DNA from: Pseudomonas saxonica
Lineage (GTDB): Bacteria; Pseudomonadota; Gammaproteobacteria; Pseudomonadales; Pseudomonadaceae
DNA: 64,000 bases
Direction of reading: 5' to 3'
Assembly (NCBI RefSeq): GCF_007858365.1
Contig: NZ_VFIO01000007.1
Location: 124,001-188,000 of the forward strand
A program made the position numbers and the translations under genes. Shown here in pieces: positions 12,001-17,659 of the stretch. How positions within the stretch are numbered: position 1 is the first letter of the stretch; every line of letters starts with the position of its first letter. Below the pieces are notes generated by a model. The model was not told the DNA's origin. It searched no databases and saw only the letters and a program-made list of their open reading frames with translations.

Positions 12001-12804
12001 GAGTTGTGTGTCGCTGGCACTGGCGTGGGCCGGGGTTATGTCAGTGACCCGCTGCGTACTGCGAGCGCCTTTGTGCCGCATCCTTTCGGCGCACCGGGTG
12101 AGCGTTTGTATCGCACTGGCGATCTGGCGCGGCGCCGCATGGACGGTGTGCTGGAGTACGTCGGACGCATCGACCATCAGGTCAAGATTCGCGGTTACCG
12201 GATCGAGCTGGGGGAAATTGAAGCGCGCCTGCACGATCATCCGTGGGTACGTGATGCCGCGGTCAGCGTGCAGCAGGGGCCAAACGGCAAGTACCTGGTG
12301 GGTTATCTGGTGGCGGCGGTCGCTGATCCGGGTCAGAGCGAGTGCCTGGAGCACATCAAGCAGCGGCTGCGCGCTGAGCTGCCGGAGTACATGGTGCCCT
12401 TGCATTGGCAGTGGCTGGCGCGTTTACCGCTGAACGCCAATGGCAAGCTGGATCGCCGGGCGTTGCCGTTGATAGAAATCGGTCAACAGCAACGTGACGA
12501 CTATCTGGCGCCGCGTTCGCCGCTGGAACAGACCTTGGCTGACATCTGGTCGGACGTATTGAACGTCGAGCGAGTGGGGGTGAGGGACAACTTTTTTGAA
12601 CTGGGCGGACACTCTTTACTGGCCACGCAAATCGCGTCACGGGTGCAAAAGGTATTGCAACGCAACGTGCCGCTGCGGGCGATGTTTGAGTGCAGCTGTG
12701 TCGAACAATTGGCGCTTTATATCGAAGGGCTGGAAAGCAGCGAAATCAACGAGGAGAAGGTCGATCGCCTGAGTGATCTGATGGCGGAGCTGGAAGGGTT
12801 GTAA
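1..12804 (+). CDS. pvdL: Pyoverdine chromophore NRPS PvdL (5' partial)
   Basis: Open from base 1 in frame 1; 4267 residues are present and by comparison with known PvdL (about 4340 aa) roughly 75 N-terminal residues lie upstream. Domain order by residue in this fragment: fatty-acyl-AMP ligase (about 1-480; YTSGSTALPKG near 105), carrier (LGGNS, Ser about 549), C, A1 (YTSGSTGQPKG about 1212), carrier (LGGHS), LCL-type C, A2 (about 2278), carrier (LGGDS), epimerase (HHLAVDG about 2850), DCL-type C (YPLTPMQ about 3190), A3 (about 3810), carrier (LGGHS about 4200), then stop with no thioesterase. This is the AL-T/C-A-T/C-A-T-E/C-A-T plan of PvdL, which makes acyl-Glu-D-Tyr-Dab, the chromophore precursor, in the cytoplasm. 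Pocket residues read D-V-W-H-F-G-R-I-N (Glu position), D-A-E-G-I-G-A-V-M (Tyr position), D-I-W-E-L-T-A-D-D (Dab). The peptidyl chain must pass to the side-chain NRPS at 30130. The promoter lies outside the window. Confidence 0.96.
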   Translation: MFPSGPDYVAAFFACLYAGIIAVPAYPPESSKRHHQERLLSILDDAEPRLLLTCSTLRQSLLQMSELCATDAPHLLCVDEIEPEAVQAWRPVTLQADDVAFLQYTSGSTALPKGVQVTHGNLVANEVLIRRGFGIDLNPDDVIVSWLPLYHDMGLIGGLLQPIFSGVPCVLMSPAYFLTRPLRWLEAISEYGGTISGGPDFAYRLCSERVSETALAGLDLSRWRVAYSGSEPIRQDTLERFAEKFAPCGFTPDSYFASYGLAEATLFVAGGQRGKGIPALCLNELELANNRIVPGEGCAVMSCGTHQPEHAVRIVDAHSLNALADNLVGEVWASGPSIAHGYWRNPKASAETFVKRDGETWLRTGDLGFMRDGELFITGRLKDLLIVRGHNLYPQDIEKVIEREVDVVRKGRVAAFAVNVKGEEGIGIAAEISRSVQKILPAEALITAIRQAVADACQQAPSVVVLLNPGALPKTSSGKLQRSACRSRLADGSLDTYAQFPAPQPADSLPAAQHRASDLEALIAWVWCEHLHVEQVAADDHFFLLGGNSIVATQVIARLREELKLELNLRLLFEAPTLGAFVAQVGALQQDSGLAQGNIPHLNRQDELPQSLAQNRLWFLWQLAPDSCAFTIPGALRLRGELNEAAMRSSFTHLIERHEGLRTGFYQRDEHALQRVDKAAEVDLHVIDLRDLPAPERELRAQQIREEQAQVPFNLDNGSLFRVMLLKLDDEDHQLLLTLHHIIADGWSLNVLIDEFSRLYAAACLGQPLALTPLALQYADYGSWQRQWLAQGEAERQLHYWKTQLGDEHPVLSLATDHPRSALERRSAARYSLKLDAALCDAVRSTAQAHDSTAFMLLLATFQTLLHRYTGQCDIRIGVPSANRGRQETHGLIGFFINTLVLRAELHGRLPFTQLLAQTRQATLDAQGHQDVPFEQVLEAFPQAREHGLFQVMFNHQQRDLSALRRLPGLLADELDWHSREAKFDLQLHSEEDHQGRLKLSFDYADELFEAATIERLAEHFVSLLRQVSEDSEKALGDLQGMSAQQLTEQQQWGAAPCESAQHWLPHLLEQQAQLTPERIALVWDGGSLDVASLHTQANRLAHYLRDKGVGPDVPVAIAVERSPHLLIGLLAILKAGGAYVPLDPDYPPERLNYMLQDCGATLLLTQSHLLDGLPHLSSVSAIAMDCLKLDNWPSHAPGLHLHGDNLAYVIYTSGSTGQPKGVGNTHAALSERLQWMQTTYALQADDVLMQKAPISFDVSVWECFWPLITGCRLVLAGPGEHRDPQRIAQLVQQFGVTTLHFVPPLLSLFVDEPQSVHCTSLRRVFSGGEALPAELRNRVLQHLPNAQLHNRYGPTETAINVTHWHCRVEDGERSPIGRPLGNVLCRVLDSELNPLPIGVPGELCIGGSGLARGYLARPGLTAERFIADPLGEPGARLYRTGDRVRWNTEGVLEYLGRLDQQVKLRGFRVEPQEIEACLLALPHVAQAAVVIRDTGAGPQLIGYYTALQCTLAEETQSNELKAALAAQLPDYMVPAQLLRLDAMPLSPSGKLDRRALPEPQWQVSEFVAPATELEQQIAAIWRNVLGQTHIGLRDDFFALGGHSLLATQIVSRVRQACDVELGLRTLFEASELGAFVAQVAQIQAAGQRNTQQSIGLVDRSQPVPLSYSQQRMWFLWKMEPDSPAYNVGGMARLKGLLDVGRFEAALQALLLRHETLRTTFPSVDGVACQTVQAQTGVDMAWLDLSSLDEQTRQQRLHALADHEAHQPFDLESGPLLRACMVKAGEREHYFVLTLHHIVTEGWAMDIFARELAELYEAFLDDRQSPLAPLAVQYLDYSVWQRQWLESGERQRQLDYWMAKLGNEHPLLELPADRPRPSVQSHKGELYRFDLSDDLAARVRAFNAQHGLTLFMTMTATLAVLLHRYSGQNDLRIGAPVANRIRPESEGLIGAFLNTQVLRCELDGQMRVADLFEQVRNTVIEGQSHQDLPFDHLVDALQPPRSAAYNPLFQVMCNVQRWEFQQSRQLAGMTVEFLPNDARATKFDLNLEVTDLDHRLGCCLTYSTDLFDQPRIARMAEHWRNLLEALLGDPQQRLSELPLLGDAEQQRLLDGLAPSAAGHDLDLCIHRLFADQAQADPDAIALTFAGQHLSYGELDRRANQMAWMLRERGVGPQVRVGLALERSLDMVIGLLAILKAGGAYVPLDPEYPLERLHYMIEDSGIGVLLSHRALFEALGELPAGVVRGCLEDDRETLAAYPTGEVPFISLAQHQAYLIYTSGSTGQPKGVMVSHGEIAMHCRAVIERFGMRSDDCELHFYSINFDAATERLLAPLLCGARVVLRAQGQWDAEQICQLIDEQQVSILGFTPSYGSQLAQWLASREQTLPVRMCITGGEALTGEHLQRIRAAFSPEVFFNAYGPTETVVMPLASLAPAQLEDGATSVPIGQVIGARVAYILDAGLALVPQGAVGELYIGGAGLAQGYHQRAGLTAERFVADPFAGNGGRLYRTGDLVRQRVDGLVEYVGRIDHQVKIRGFRIELGEIENRLLDHPAVREAVVLALDMPGGKQLAAYLVCSAAQHDEQAQAALRDDLKRQLKTQLPDYMVPTHLVLLASMPLTANGKLDRRALPTPDIELNRQQYVAPSNALEQSLAQVWCDVLNLSQVGLDDNFFELGGDSILSIQVVSRARQLGIHFSPRDLFQHQTVQALASVATLTEQTLAEQGVLTGEVGLTPIQHWFFETAIPQRHHWNQTLLLEPVQRLEAPLLEQALNALLQQHDALRMSFHQVGGQWRADYRADGAGNVLSHATVTDLQHSLDLFEQAQRSLDEQQGALVRAVLVDAPQGQQRLLLVIHHLAVDGVSWRVLLEDLQTLYRQLAQQQPPSLPGKTSALRAWTTRLQAYASSDSLREELSLWQQQLSGSPVNLPCDNPHGGGQNRHGHTVSVHLDAERTTQLLQQAPSAYRTQVNDLLLTALARVLCRWTGQPSALIQLEGHGRETLFDDIDLSRTVGWFTSAYPLRLTPQAEGGQGASIKAIKEQLRSIPHKGLGYGVLRYLTDSPTRQALADLPGAAVTFNYLGQFDQSFGADALFRPLDEATGAAHDPLAPLPNELSIDGQVYGGQLQLRWTFSAERFTPQTIATLANAYISELETLIAHCLSADAGGLTPSDFPLTSLSQVQLDALPVAAQQIEDLYPLTPMQEGMLVHTLLEPGTGLYFMQDRYRINSDLDPQRFAEAWQAVIARHEALRASFCWNVGEQMLQIIHRPGAAAIDFLDWRGEPQDSHEPRLQALLKEEREAGFDLLNQAPFHLRLIRVDEARYWFMMSNHHILIDAWCRSLLMSDFFEIYSALGEQRAAQLAAPPRYRDYIGWLQHQDLQQANAWWQRNLQGFEQTTYIPSDRPFLREHAGDSGGMRVGDCYTRLEVQDGVRLRELAQQHKLTINTFAQAAWALVLRRFSGERDVLFGVTVAGRPVELPQMQQTVGLFINSVALRVKMPADGQALGVRQWLSGLLEHNMELREYEYVPLVTIQERSELPKGQPLFDSLFVFENAPVDISVMDRAQHLNATSDSGRTHTNFPLTAVCYPGDDLGLHLSYDQRFFEHDSVERLLAEFKRLLLALMAGIEGDMAELPLLGEAERHFLLDGCNQSQRHYPLQQSYIELFEAQVAAHPQRTVARCLDQQWCYADLNQRSNRLGHALLGADIKADQPVALLAERGLELLGMIIGSFKAGAAYLPLDPGLPEARLSRIIELSRTPLLVCTAAYREQAQALLDESGCANRPRLLVWEEVQDQTLAEHDPQVYSQPDNLAYVIYTSGSTGLPKGVMVEQRGMLNNQLSKVPYLHLSERDVIAQTASQSFDISVWQFLAAPLFGASVNIVPNALAHDPQALLAHVNAHGISVLESVPSLIQGMLAEDTVPLDGLRWLLPTGEAMPPELAQQWLLRYPQMGLVNAYGPAECSDDVAFFLVDKASTQGSYLPIGTPTDNNRLYVLDEALQLVPLGATGELCVAGTGVGRGYVSDPLRTASAFVPHPFGAPGERLYRTGDLARRRMDGVLEYVGRIDHQVKIRGYRIELGEIEARLHDHPWVRDAAVSVQQGPNGKYLVGYLVAAVADPGQSECLEHIKQRLRAELPEYMVPLHWQWLARLPLNANGKLDRRALPLIEIGQQQRDDYLAPRSPLEQTLADIWSDVLNVERVGVRDNFFELGGHSLLATQIASRVQKVLQRNVPLRAMFECSCVEQLALYIEGLESSEINEEKVDRLSDLMAELEGL

Positions 12805-12812
12805 ATCAACCG

Positions 12813-13443
12813 CCCCTCACCCCAACCCTCTCCCGGAGGGAGAGGGGGCTTGATTGGGGTGGATTGGGATTCAGCGCTTGGCGTTGAGGTTGAGGCTGAT
12901 AGTCAGCAGCCCCTCACCCCAACCCTCTCCCGGAGGGAGAGGGGGCTTGATTGGGGGTGGTTTGGGATTCGGCGCTTGGCTTTGAGGTTGAAGCCGATAG
13001 TCACAGCCCCTCACCCCAACCCTCTCCCGGAGGGAGAGGGGGCTTGATTGGGGGTGGTTTCGGGTTCAGCGCTTGGCGTTGAGGTTGAGGCTGATAGTCA
13101 GCAGCCCCTCACCCCAACCCTCTCCCGGAGGGAGAGGGGGCTTGATTGGGGGTGGTTTTGGATTCAGCGCTTGGCGTTGAGGATGAGGCTGATAGTCAGC
13201 AGCCCCTCACCCCAACCCTCTCCCATAGGGAGAGGGAGCTTGATTGGGGTGGTTTGGGGTTCAGCGCTTGGCGTTGAGGTTGAAGCCGATAGTCAGCAGC
13301 CCCTCACCCCAGCCCTCTCCCGAAGGGAGAGGGGGCTTGATTGGGGTGGTTTTGGATTCAGCGCTTGGCGTTGAGGTTGAAGCCGATAGTCAACATCCCC
13401 CAATCAGTCCCCTCTCCCTTTGGGAGAGGGTTAGGGTGAGGGT
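12813..13443. repeat. REP array: six direct copies plus one inverted copy
   Basis: Fills the 667-bp gap between convergent pvdL and dsbG. A palindromic element (CCCTCACCCCAACCCTCTCC, then a GGGAGAGGG arm) starts near 12813, 12910, 13006, 13104, 13203 and 13299, a period of 96-99 bp, with a conserved spacer of about 62 bp (GCTTGATTGGGG...GATAGTCAGCAG). A seventh copy near 13409-13443 is inverted. The stem (CCCTCTCCC/GGGAGAGGG) could stop transcription from both sides. Copy 5 has a changed loop (ATAGG). No gene is credible here: open frames across the array are repeat artefacts. Confidence 0.93.
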
Positions 13444-13471
13444 GCTCTTCGCTTTGATCTTCGCTTTACCC

Positions 13472-14248
13472 TTACTTGGGCCCCAAAATCTTCACCAATT
13501 TATCCGGCGATGGCGCACCTTGCTGTTGCTGCAAGTTGCCGTTTTCATCCAGATAGAAAATCGCCGGGGTCGCGGCCACATTCAGTTCGGTCATCAACTG
13601 CGCATTGGCGTCCAGCTTGGCCTGAACGTCGGCCGGAATTTTGTCCAGGGCCTTGAGTGTGCTGGCCTTGCCGGCTTTCTCATGGTCATGCAGCGCTTGC
13701 TGCGGGTCTTTGGCGGCCAGCAACGCGGCGGATTTGGCCGGGCTGTCTTCGCGGATGATGCCGACCATAATGTGGCGCAATTGCACTTTGCCTGAATCGA
13801 CCCAAGGGCGCGCTTGCTCCCAGAACATGTTGCAGTAAGGGCAGTTCGGGTCGCTGAACAAGTAGACGATACGCGGTGCATCTTTCTTGCCGTCCGCGAT
13901 CCAGTTGCTCTTCTCCATTTCACCCCAGACTTGCTTGGCCATTGGCTCGTACACCAGCTTTTGCAACGGAGCGAGGCTCAAGTCATTGCCTTGCGCGTCA
14001 TACAGGTTGCCGACCAGCACGTTTTTACCGTCCGGGGTCAGGTACAAGGCCATGCCACGGTTTTGATACTGCGCAGCGTAACCCCGCATGCCGCTCGGCG
14101 CGTCGAAACTGCCGATGATTTTTGCCCCTTTGGCTTCGATCTTTTTGATCGGTGCCGGCCATTCTTCAGCGTGCAGCAGCGGCGATTGCAACAGGGTCGC
14201 GCCAAGCAGGGTGGTGATGCCCAGGGTCAGCAGTTTGCGGTTGAACAT
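13472..14248 (-). CDS. dsbG: Periplasmic disulfide isomerase DsbG
   Basis: 258 aa with a signal peptide (MFNRKLLTLGITTLLGATLL...HAEE). It has an N-terminal dimerisation region and a thioredoxin-like domain with a CPYC active site at residues 136-139, plus the cis-proline loop VAATPAIFY near 230. Length and layout match the DsbC/DsbG family; the Thr before the cis-proline and the long linker favour DsbG, which protects single cysteines from sulfenylation and is kept reduced by DsbD. Last gene of a minus-strand unit: its ATG lies 22 nt inside the end of the tlpA-like gene, so translation is probably coupled. The REP array just downstream may terminate the transcript. Confidence 0.92.
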   Translation of the reverse strand: MFNRKLLTLGITTLLGATLLQSPLLHAEEWPAPIKKIEAKGAKIIGSFDAPSGMRGYAAQYQNRGMALYLTPDGKNVLVGNLYDAQGNDLSLAPLQKLVYEPMAKQVWGEMEKSNWIADGKKDAPRIVYLFSDPNCPYCNMFWEQARPWVDSGKVQLRHIMVGIIREDSPAKSAALLAAKDPQQALHDHEKAGKASTLKALDKIPADVQAKLDANAQLMTELNVAATPAIFYLDENGNLQQQQGAPSPDKLVKILGPK

Positions 14249-15072
14249 TTTTGCAGATTCCTCGAATTAAGGGCGTCAAAGCTTTCCAGCGCACGGGCCA
14301 GACTGGCTTCGGACAATTCGCCCAGATGGCTGCTCAAAAGGCGGCCTTGCGGGCTATAGAAAAGAGTGGTTGGCAGGGCCATTGAGCCGACTTTTTGGCC
14401 CAGTTGGCCGCCGCTATCGAATAACACGTTATTGAGGTTCAGACCTTGTGTTTCAAGGAAGGTGCTGACGCTTTGCATGCTTTCGCCCTGATTGACGAAC
14501 AGAAAGGTTATGTCCTGATTCTGTGTCTGTGCCTTTTGCAACACGGGCATTTCACGTCGACACGGTGGGCACCAGGTTGCCCACAAATTGATCACCAACG
14601 GGCCGCCCTGATAACTGCTCAGTTCCACGGACTCGCCATTGGCGTCACGCAATACCATTTCCGGCATTTGCGTACCCTGTTCATAGAGGCTGGAAGAGAA
14701 GGTTGCCAGCAGCCAGAACGCCAGGCCGCTGATCAGGCCCCAGCTCAGTGGGCGGCGCAGTCCCGGACGACGCCAGCCGATGATCAGCGCACCCACGACC
14801 ACCGCGATCAATCCGGGCCACAGCAGGAAACCGCCGTCTCGCACGTCGAGCACTTGCAGCAGGTCATCCTTGAGCAAGTGCCAGTACGCGATAACAAAAG
14901 CGCAGCGGGCAACCACTAACCCGAGCATAAACAGCCCGAATAGCACTGACTCCGGATTATCGCCGCCGCGTTTGGCCACTCGCCAGCCCACCAGCGTCGC
15001 CAGAGCGAGGGCCAGTATCATCAGCAAATGGTTGATTGCCAGCGCAAACGAACCGATGGTCAGTGTCAGCAT
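14227..15072 (-). CDS. dsbE: Membrane-anchored TlpA/DsbE-like thioredoxin
   Basis: 281 aa. Residues 1-130 hold about four hydrophobic segments (for example INHLLMILALALATLVGW and LLWPGLIAVVVGALIIGW). Residues about 135-270 form a TlpA-type thioredoxin domain with NLWATWCPPCRREMP as active site and a cis-proline loop MALPTTLFY. It probably reduces periplasmic disulfides with electrons from DsbD. The ATG directly abuts the dsbD stop codon (TGAATG), so it is co-translated with dsbD. The P. aeruginosa equivalent is the middle gene of dsbDEG; the symbol follows that usage, and TlpA family is the safer functional label. Confidence 0.82.
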   Translation of the reverse strand: MLTLTIGSFALAINHLLMILALALATLVGWRVAKRGGDNPESVLFGLFMLGLVVARCAFVIAYWHLLKDDLLQVLDVRDGGFLLWPGLIAVVVGALIIGWRRPGLRRPLSWGLISGLAFWLLATFSSSLYEQGTQMPEMVLRDANGESVELSSYQGGPLVINLWATWCPPCRREMPVLQKAQTQNQDITFLFVNQGESMQSVSTFLETQGLNLNNVLFDSGGQLGQKVGSMALPTTLFYSPQGRLLSSHLGELSEASLARALESFDALNSRNLQKCSTANC

Positions 15073-16812
15073 TCAGAGGCGTTCCCGGGTGGCGTTCCAG
15101 TTATTCAAAAAGGTCTGGGCGTTGACTTCGCCCGTAATCCGCTGCGCGCGACGCTCAACGCCGTTGGGGCCGATCCAGATAAAACTCGGTGGCCCTGGCA
15201 CCTGATAACGGCTGAGCAATTCGCGGCTGGCGACAGTATCGGTGGTCACGTCAAGACGCAACAGGCGTACACCCTGCAAAGCGTCCATCACCTGCGGTTG
15301 ACCAAAGACCTGTTTCTCCATGACTTTGCATGACACGCACCAGTCGGCGTAATAATCGAGCAGTACCCATTGGCCCTGCGCCTTGGCGGTGTTCAACTCG
15401 CGCTCAAGGCTGGCAGGGTCGTTGACGGTGATAAACGCATCGTGGGCCGTTGCTGCGTTGCTGCCCGCGACTGTTTTGGCGGTGTACACCTGCAACGGTT
15501 GCCAGACATCGGCGCTGCCACCGGCCGCGCCTACCACTAAGAGGCCGCCCCACAGACCCGCCAGCAAACTCAGCGGTCTAAACAGGGGGCTGGCGCGCAA
15601 AAATTGAGTCGATTGTTGCCATAGGCTGTTGGCCAGTACCAGTAGCAATACGCCCCACAAACCGACCCACAGCGACTCATCGAGCACCGGGCGCACCAAC
15701 AGCAAGGCAGTGCCCAGAAACAGGAAACCGAACAGACCTTTCATCAAGTCCATCCACGCGCCGGGCTTGGGCAGGAAGCGACTGCCCACCGTCACCAGCA
15801 GTAACAGCGGCACGCCAATCCCGACGCCCATGACGAATAACACCAGAGCGCCTTGCAGCGCATTGCCGCTCTGGGCAATAAACAGCAGGGCACCAGCCAA
15901 TGGCGCGGTCATGCACGGGCCGACCAGCAAACCGGACAGCGCGCCGAGAATACCCGCGCCCAGCAAGCTGCCGCCCTTGCGTCCGCGGCTGGCCGTTTCA
16001 AGGCGGTCACGCAGGGCAGAGGGTAATTGCAGCTCAAAAAAGCCAAACATCGGCAGGGCCAGCACCACGAAAAGCGCCGCGAAACTGCCCAGCAGCCAGG
16101 GTTGTTGCAACATGGCTTGCAGGTTGGCACCCAGCATCGCGGCCAGCACGCCAAGCCCTGCATACACTAATGCCATGCTCACCACGTAACTGCCCGCGAC
16201 GGCAAAACCACGACCGGCGCTGGCACCGCTACCGACCACCAGGCCGGCCAGGATAGGCAACATCGGCAGGGTGCAGGGGGTGAAGGCAAGCAACAGGCCC
16301 AAGCCGAAGAACAGCAATAAACTCCAGCCCAGCGAGCGTTGCTGCAAGCTGGACGCCAGCGACTGGTCTTGCGCCTGCCCGGTGGCAGCTCCGGCCTGCG
16401 TGCCGCCCAGATCCACCACTTGAGTTTGCGGCGGGTAACACAGGCCGGCATCCGCACAGCCTTGCCAGCTGACCTTGACCTCACCGCTGGCGCCGGCCGG
16501 AATCAACACTTCAACCTGATCGCGATACACCTGTGTAGCGCCAAAGAACTCATCACTGTGCTCAAGCCCTTGGGGCAACTCAGGCTGATGGGCCGGATCC
16601 AGGCCGTCGAACTTGAAACGCTTCTTATAGAGGTAGTAGCTATCGGCGATTTTCCAGTGCAGGCGGGTTTCGCCCGAAGGAAGCGCTTGGGAGGTGAACA
16701 CAAAGGCTTTCTTGACGGGCAGGAAATCTGGCTGGCCGAAGGGGTCGCCCGCGCTCCCGGCATGGGCCAGGCTGGCCAGGCATACCAGCAGCAAGGTCAA
16801 CAACACACGCAT
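15073..16812 (-). CDS. dsbD: Thiol:disulfide interchange protein DsbD
   Basis: 579 aa from the ATG at 16812 (MRVLLTLLLVCLASLAHA signal peptide); a start 14 codons upstream would put MHCGRTCFCLRLLN ahead of the signal and is unlikely. Order: periplasmic alpha domain with a cysteine pair (CADAGLCYPP, about residues 115-125), eight-helix membrane domain with the two redox cysteines in FTPCTLPMLP and VGPCMTAPLAG, and a C-terminal thioredoxin domain with DYYADWCVSCK (about 485). It carries electrons from cytoplasmic thioredoxin across the inner membrane to the downstream DsbE/DsbG partners. First gene of the operon, divergent from dsbR. Confidence 0.93.
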   Translation of the reverse strand: MRVLLTLLLVCLASLAHAGSAGDPFGQPDFLPVKKAFVFTSQALPSGETRLHWKIADSYYLYKKRFKFDGLDPAHQPELPQGLEHSDEFFGATQVYRDQVEVLIPAGASGEVKVSWQGCADAGLCYPPQTQVVDLGGTQAGAATGQAQDQSLASSLQQRSLGWSLLLFFGLGLLLAFTPCTLPMLPILAGLVVGSGASAGRGFAVAGSYVVSMALVYAGLGVLAAMLGANLQAMLQQPWLLGSFAALFVVLALPMFGFFELQLPSALRDRLETASRGRKGGSLLGAGILGALSGLLVGPCMTAPLAGALLFIAQSGNALQGALVLFVMGVGIGVPLLLLVTVGSRFLPKPGAWMDLMKGLFGFLFLGTALLLVRPVLDESLWVGLWGVLLLVLANSLWQQSTQFLRASPLFRPLSLLAGLWGGLLVVGAAGGSADVWQPLQVYTAKTVAGSNAATAHDAFITVNDPASLERELNTAKAQGQWVLLDYYADWCVSCKVMEKQVFGQPQVMDALQGVRLLRLDVTTDTVASRELLSRYQVPGPPSFIWIGPNGVERRAQRITGEVNAQTFLNNWNATRERL

Positions 16813-16861
16813 GTTTAACAACCTTAAACAAAAACAAGTGCGGCCACAGTGCAAGCCAGCG

Positions 16862-16879
16862 ATTAACCGATCATTAACC
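16862..16879 (+). promoter_or_regulatory. Candidate DsbR box (ATTAACC direct repeat)
   Basis: Two exact ATTAACC copies at 16862 and 16873, spaced 11 bp start to start, inside the 163-bp dsbD/dsbR divergent region. One helical turn between direct heptamers is the classic site geometry for an OmpR-family dimer. Assignment to DsbR is inferred from position. Confidence 0.45.
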
Positions 16880-16920
16880 CCTGACGCGTCCGCTGTCCTA
16901 CTATCGGACTATTGGCGGCA

Positions 16921-16952
16921 TAATCTGCCCTTAATCCCATCGCCTTTTAATC
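16921..16952 (+). promoter_or_regulatory. Second TAATC repeat cluster upstream of dsbR
   Basis: TAATC occurs at 16921, 16932 and 16948; the first two are again 11 bp apart. It lies 24-55 bp before the dsbR start, so it may be a lower-affinity autoregulatory site. Position and spacing are the only evidence. Confidence 0.3.
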
Positions 16953-16975
16953 GGGCCATTTACGCGGGTATCAGC

Positions 16976-17659
16976 ATGCATGTACTGGTTTGTGAAGACG
17001 ACGAACTGATCGCCAGCGGTATTGTGGCCGGTCTCACCGCCCAGGGCCTGACCGTTGAACATGTTGGCACCGCCAGTGCGGCGCGGGCCATGCTCAAGGC
17101 CGCACAGTTCGATGTCATGGTGCTTGACCTGGGGCTGCCCGATGAAGACGGTCTCAAGCTGCTGCAACAATTGCGTCAACAAGGCTTTGATCTGCCGGTA
17201 TTGGTGCTGACGGCCCGGGACTCGGTGACTGACCGGGTCGATGGCCTGCAAGCCGGTGCTGACGATTACCTGCTCAAACCCTTCGATCTGCGTGAGCTTG
17301 CTGCCCGATTGCACACCTTGCTGCGTCGCGTAGCGGGGCGCAGCGTCAACTTGATCGAACATGGCGCGTTGAGCTATGACCCCAGCAGTCGGGTGACGAA
17401 GCTGGCGGGCAAACCGGTAGACTTGTCTCGCCGCGAACAAGCGTTGTTGCAAGCCTTGCTGCATAACCGCGGGCGTGTGTTGTCGAGCGAACAACTCAAA
17501 GACAGCATTTATGGCTTTGGCGACGAACTGGAGAGCAATGCCCTGAACGTTCATATCCATCACCTGCGGCGCAAGCTGGGTAACGGCATTGTCGAGACCG
17601 TGCGCGGCCTGGGTTATCGCCTCGGTCATGCTGACGGCACTGAGCCTCCTCAACCATGA
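16976..17659 (+). CDS. dsbR: OmpR-family response regulator (DsbR-like)
   Basis: 227 aa from the ATG at 16976 (MHVLVCEDDELIASG); upstream in-frame starts would run through the dsbD leader and add no receiver sequence. Receiver domain with acidic pocket EDD (residues 7-9), phospho-acceptor Asp in VMVLDLGLPDEDG (about 51) and Lys in YLLKPFD (about 101), followed by a winged-helix DNA-binding domain ending ...NVHIHHLRRKLG...VRGLGYRLG. Divergent from dsbDEG and overlapping the kinase gene by ATGA. The P. aeruginosa pair in the same position (PA2479/PA2480) has been described as the copper-responsive DsbRS controlling dsbDEG; function here is by synteny. Confidence 0.85.
   Translation: MHVLVCEDDELIASGIVAGLTAQGLTVEHVGTASAARAMLKAAQFDVMVLDLGLPDEDGLKLLQQLRQQGFDLPVLVLTARDSVTDRVDGLQAGADDYLLKPFDLRELAARLHTLLRRVAGRSVNLIEHGALSYDPSSRVTKLAGKPVDLSRREQALLQALLHNRGRVLSSEQLKDSIYGFGDELESNALNVHIHHLRRKLGNGIVETVRGLGYRLGHADGTEPPQP

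Noticed and set aside
8902..12405. 1167-codon open frame on the minus strand
   Set aside because: Antisense shadow of the last pvdL modules in GC-rich DNA; the plus-strand frame shows all conserved NRPS motifs.
12813..13443. Possible CRISPR array
   Set aside because: The repeats are palindromic REPs and the spacers between them are nearly identical rather than unique; no cas genes are present.
12850..13795. Three plus-strand open frames of 65-183 codons with repeated peptide units
   Set aside because: They translate the REP array, then dsbG antisense; the repeated peptide follows from a period of about 97 bp and has no independent coding evidence.
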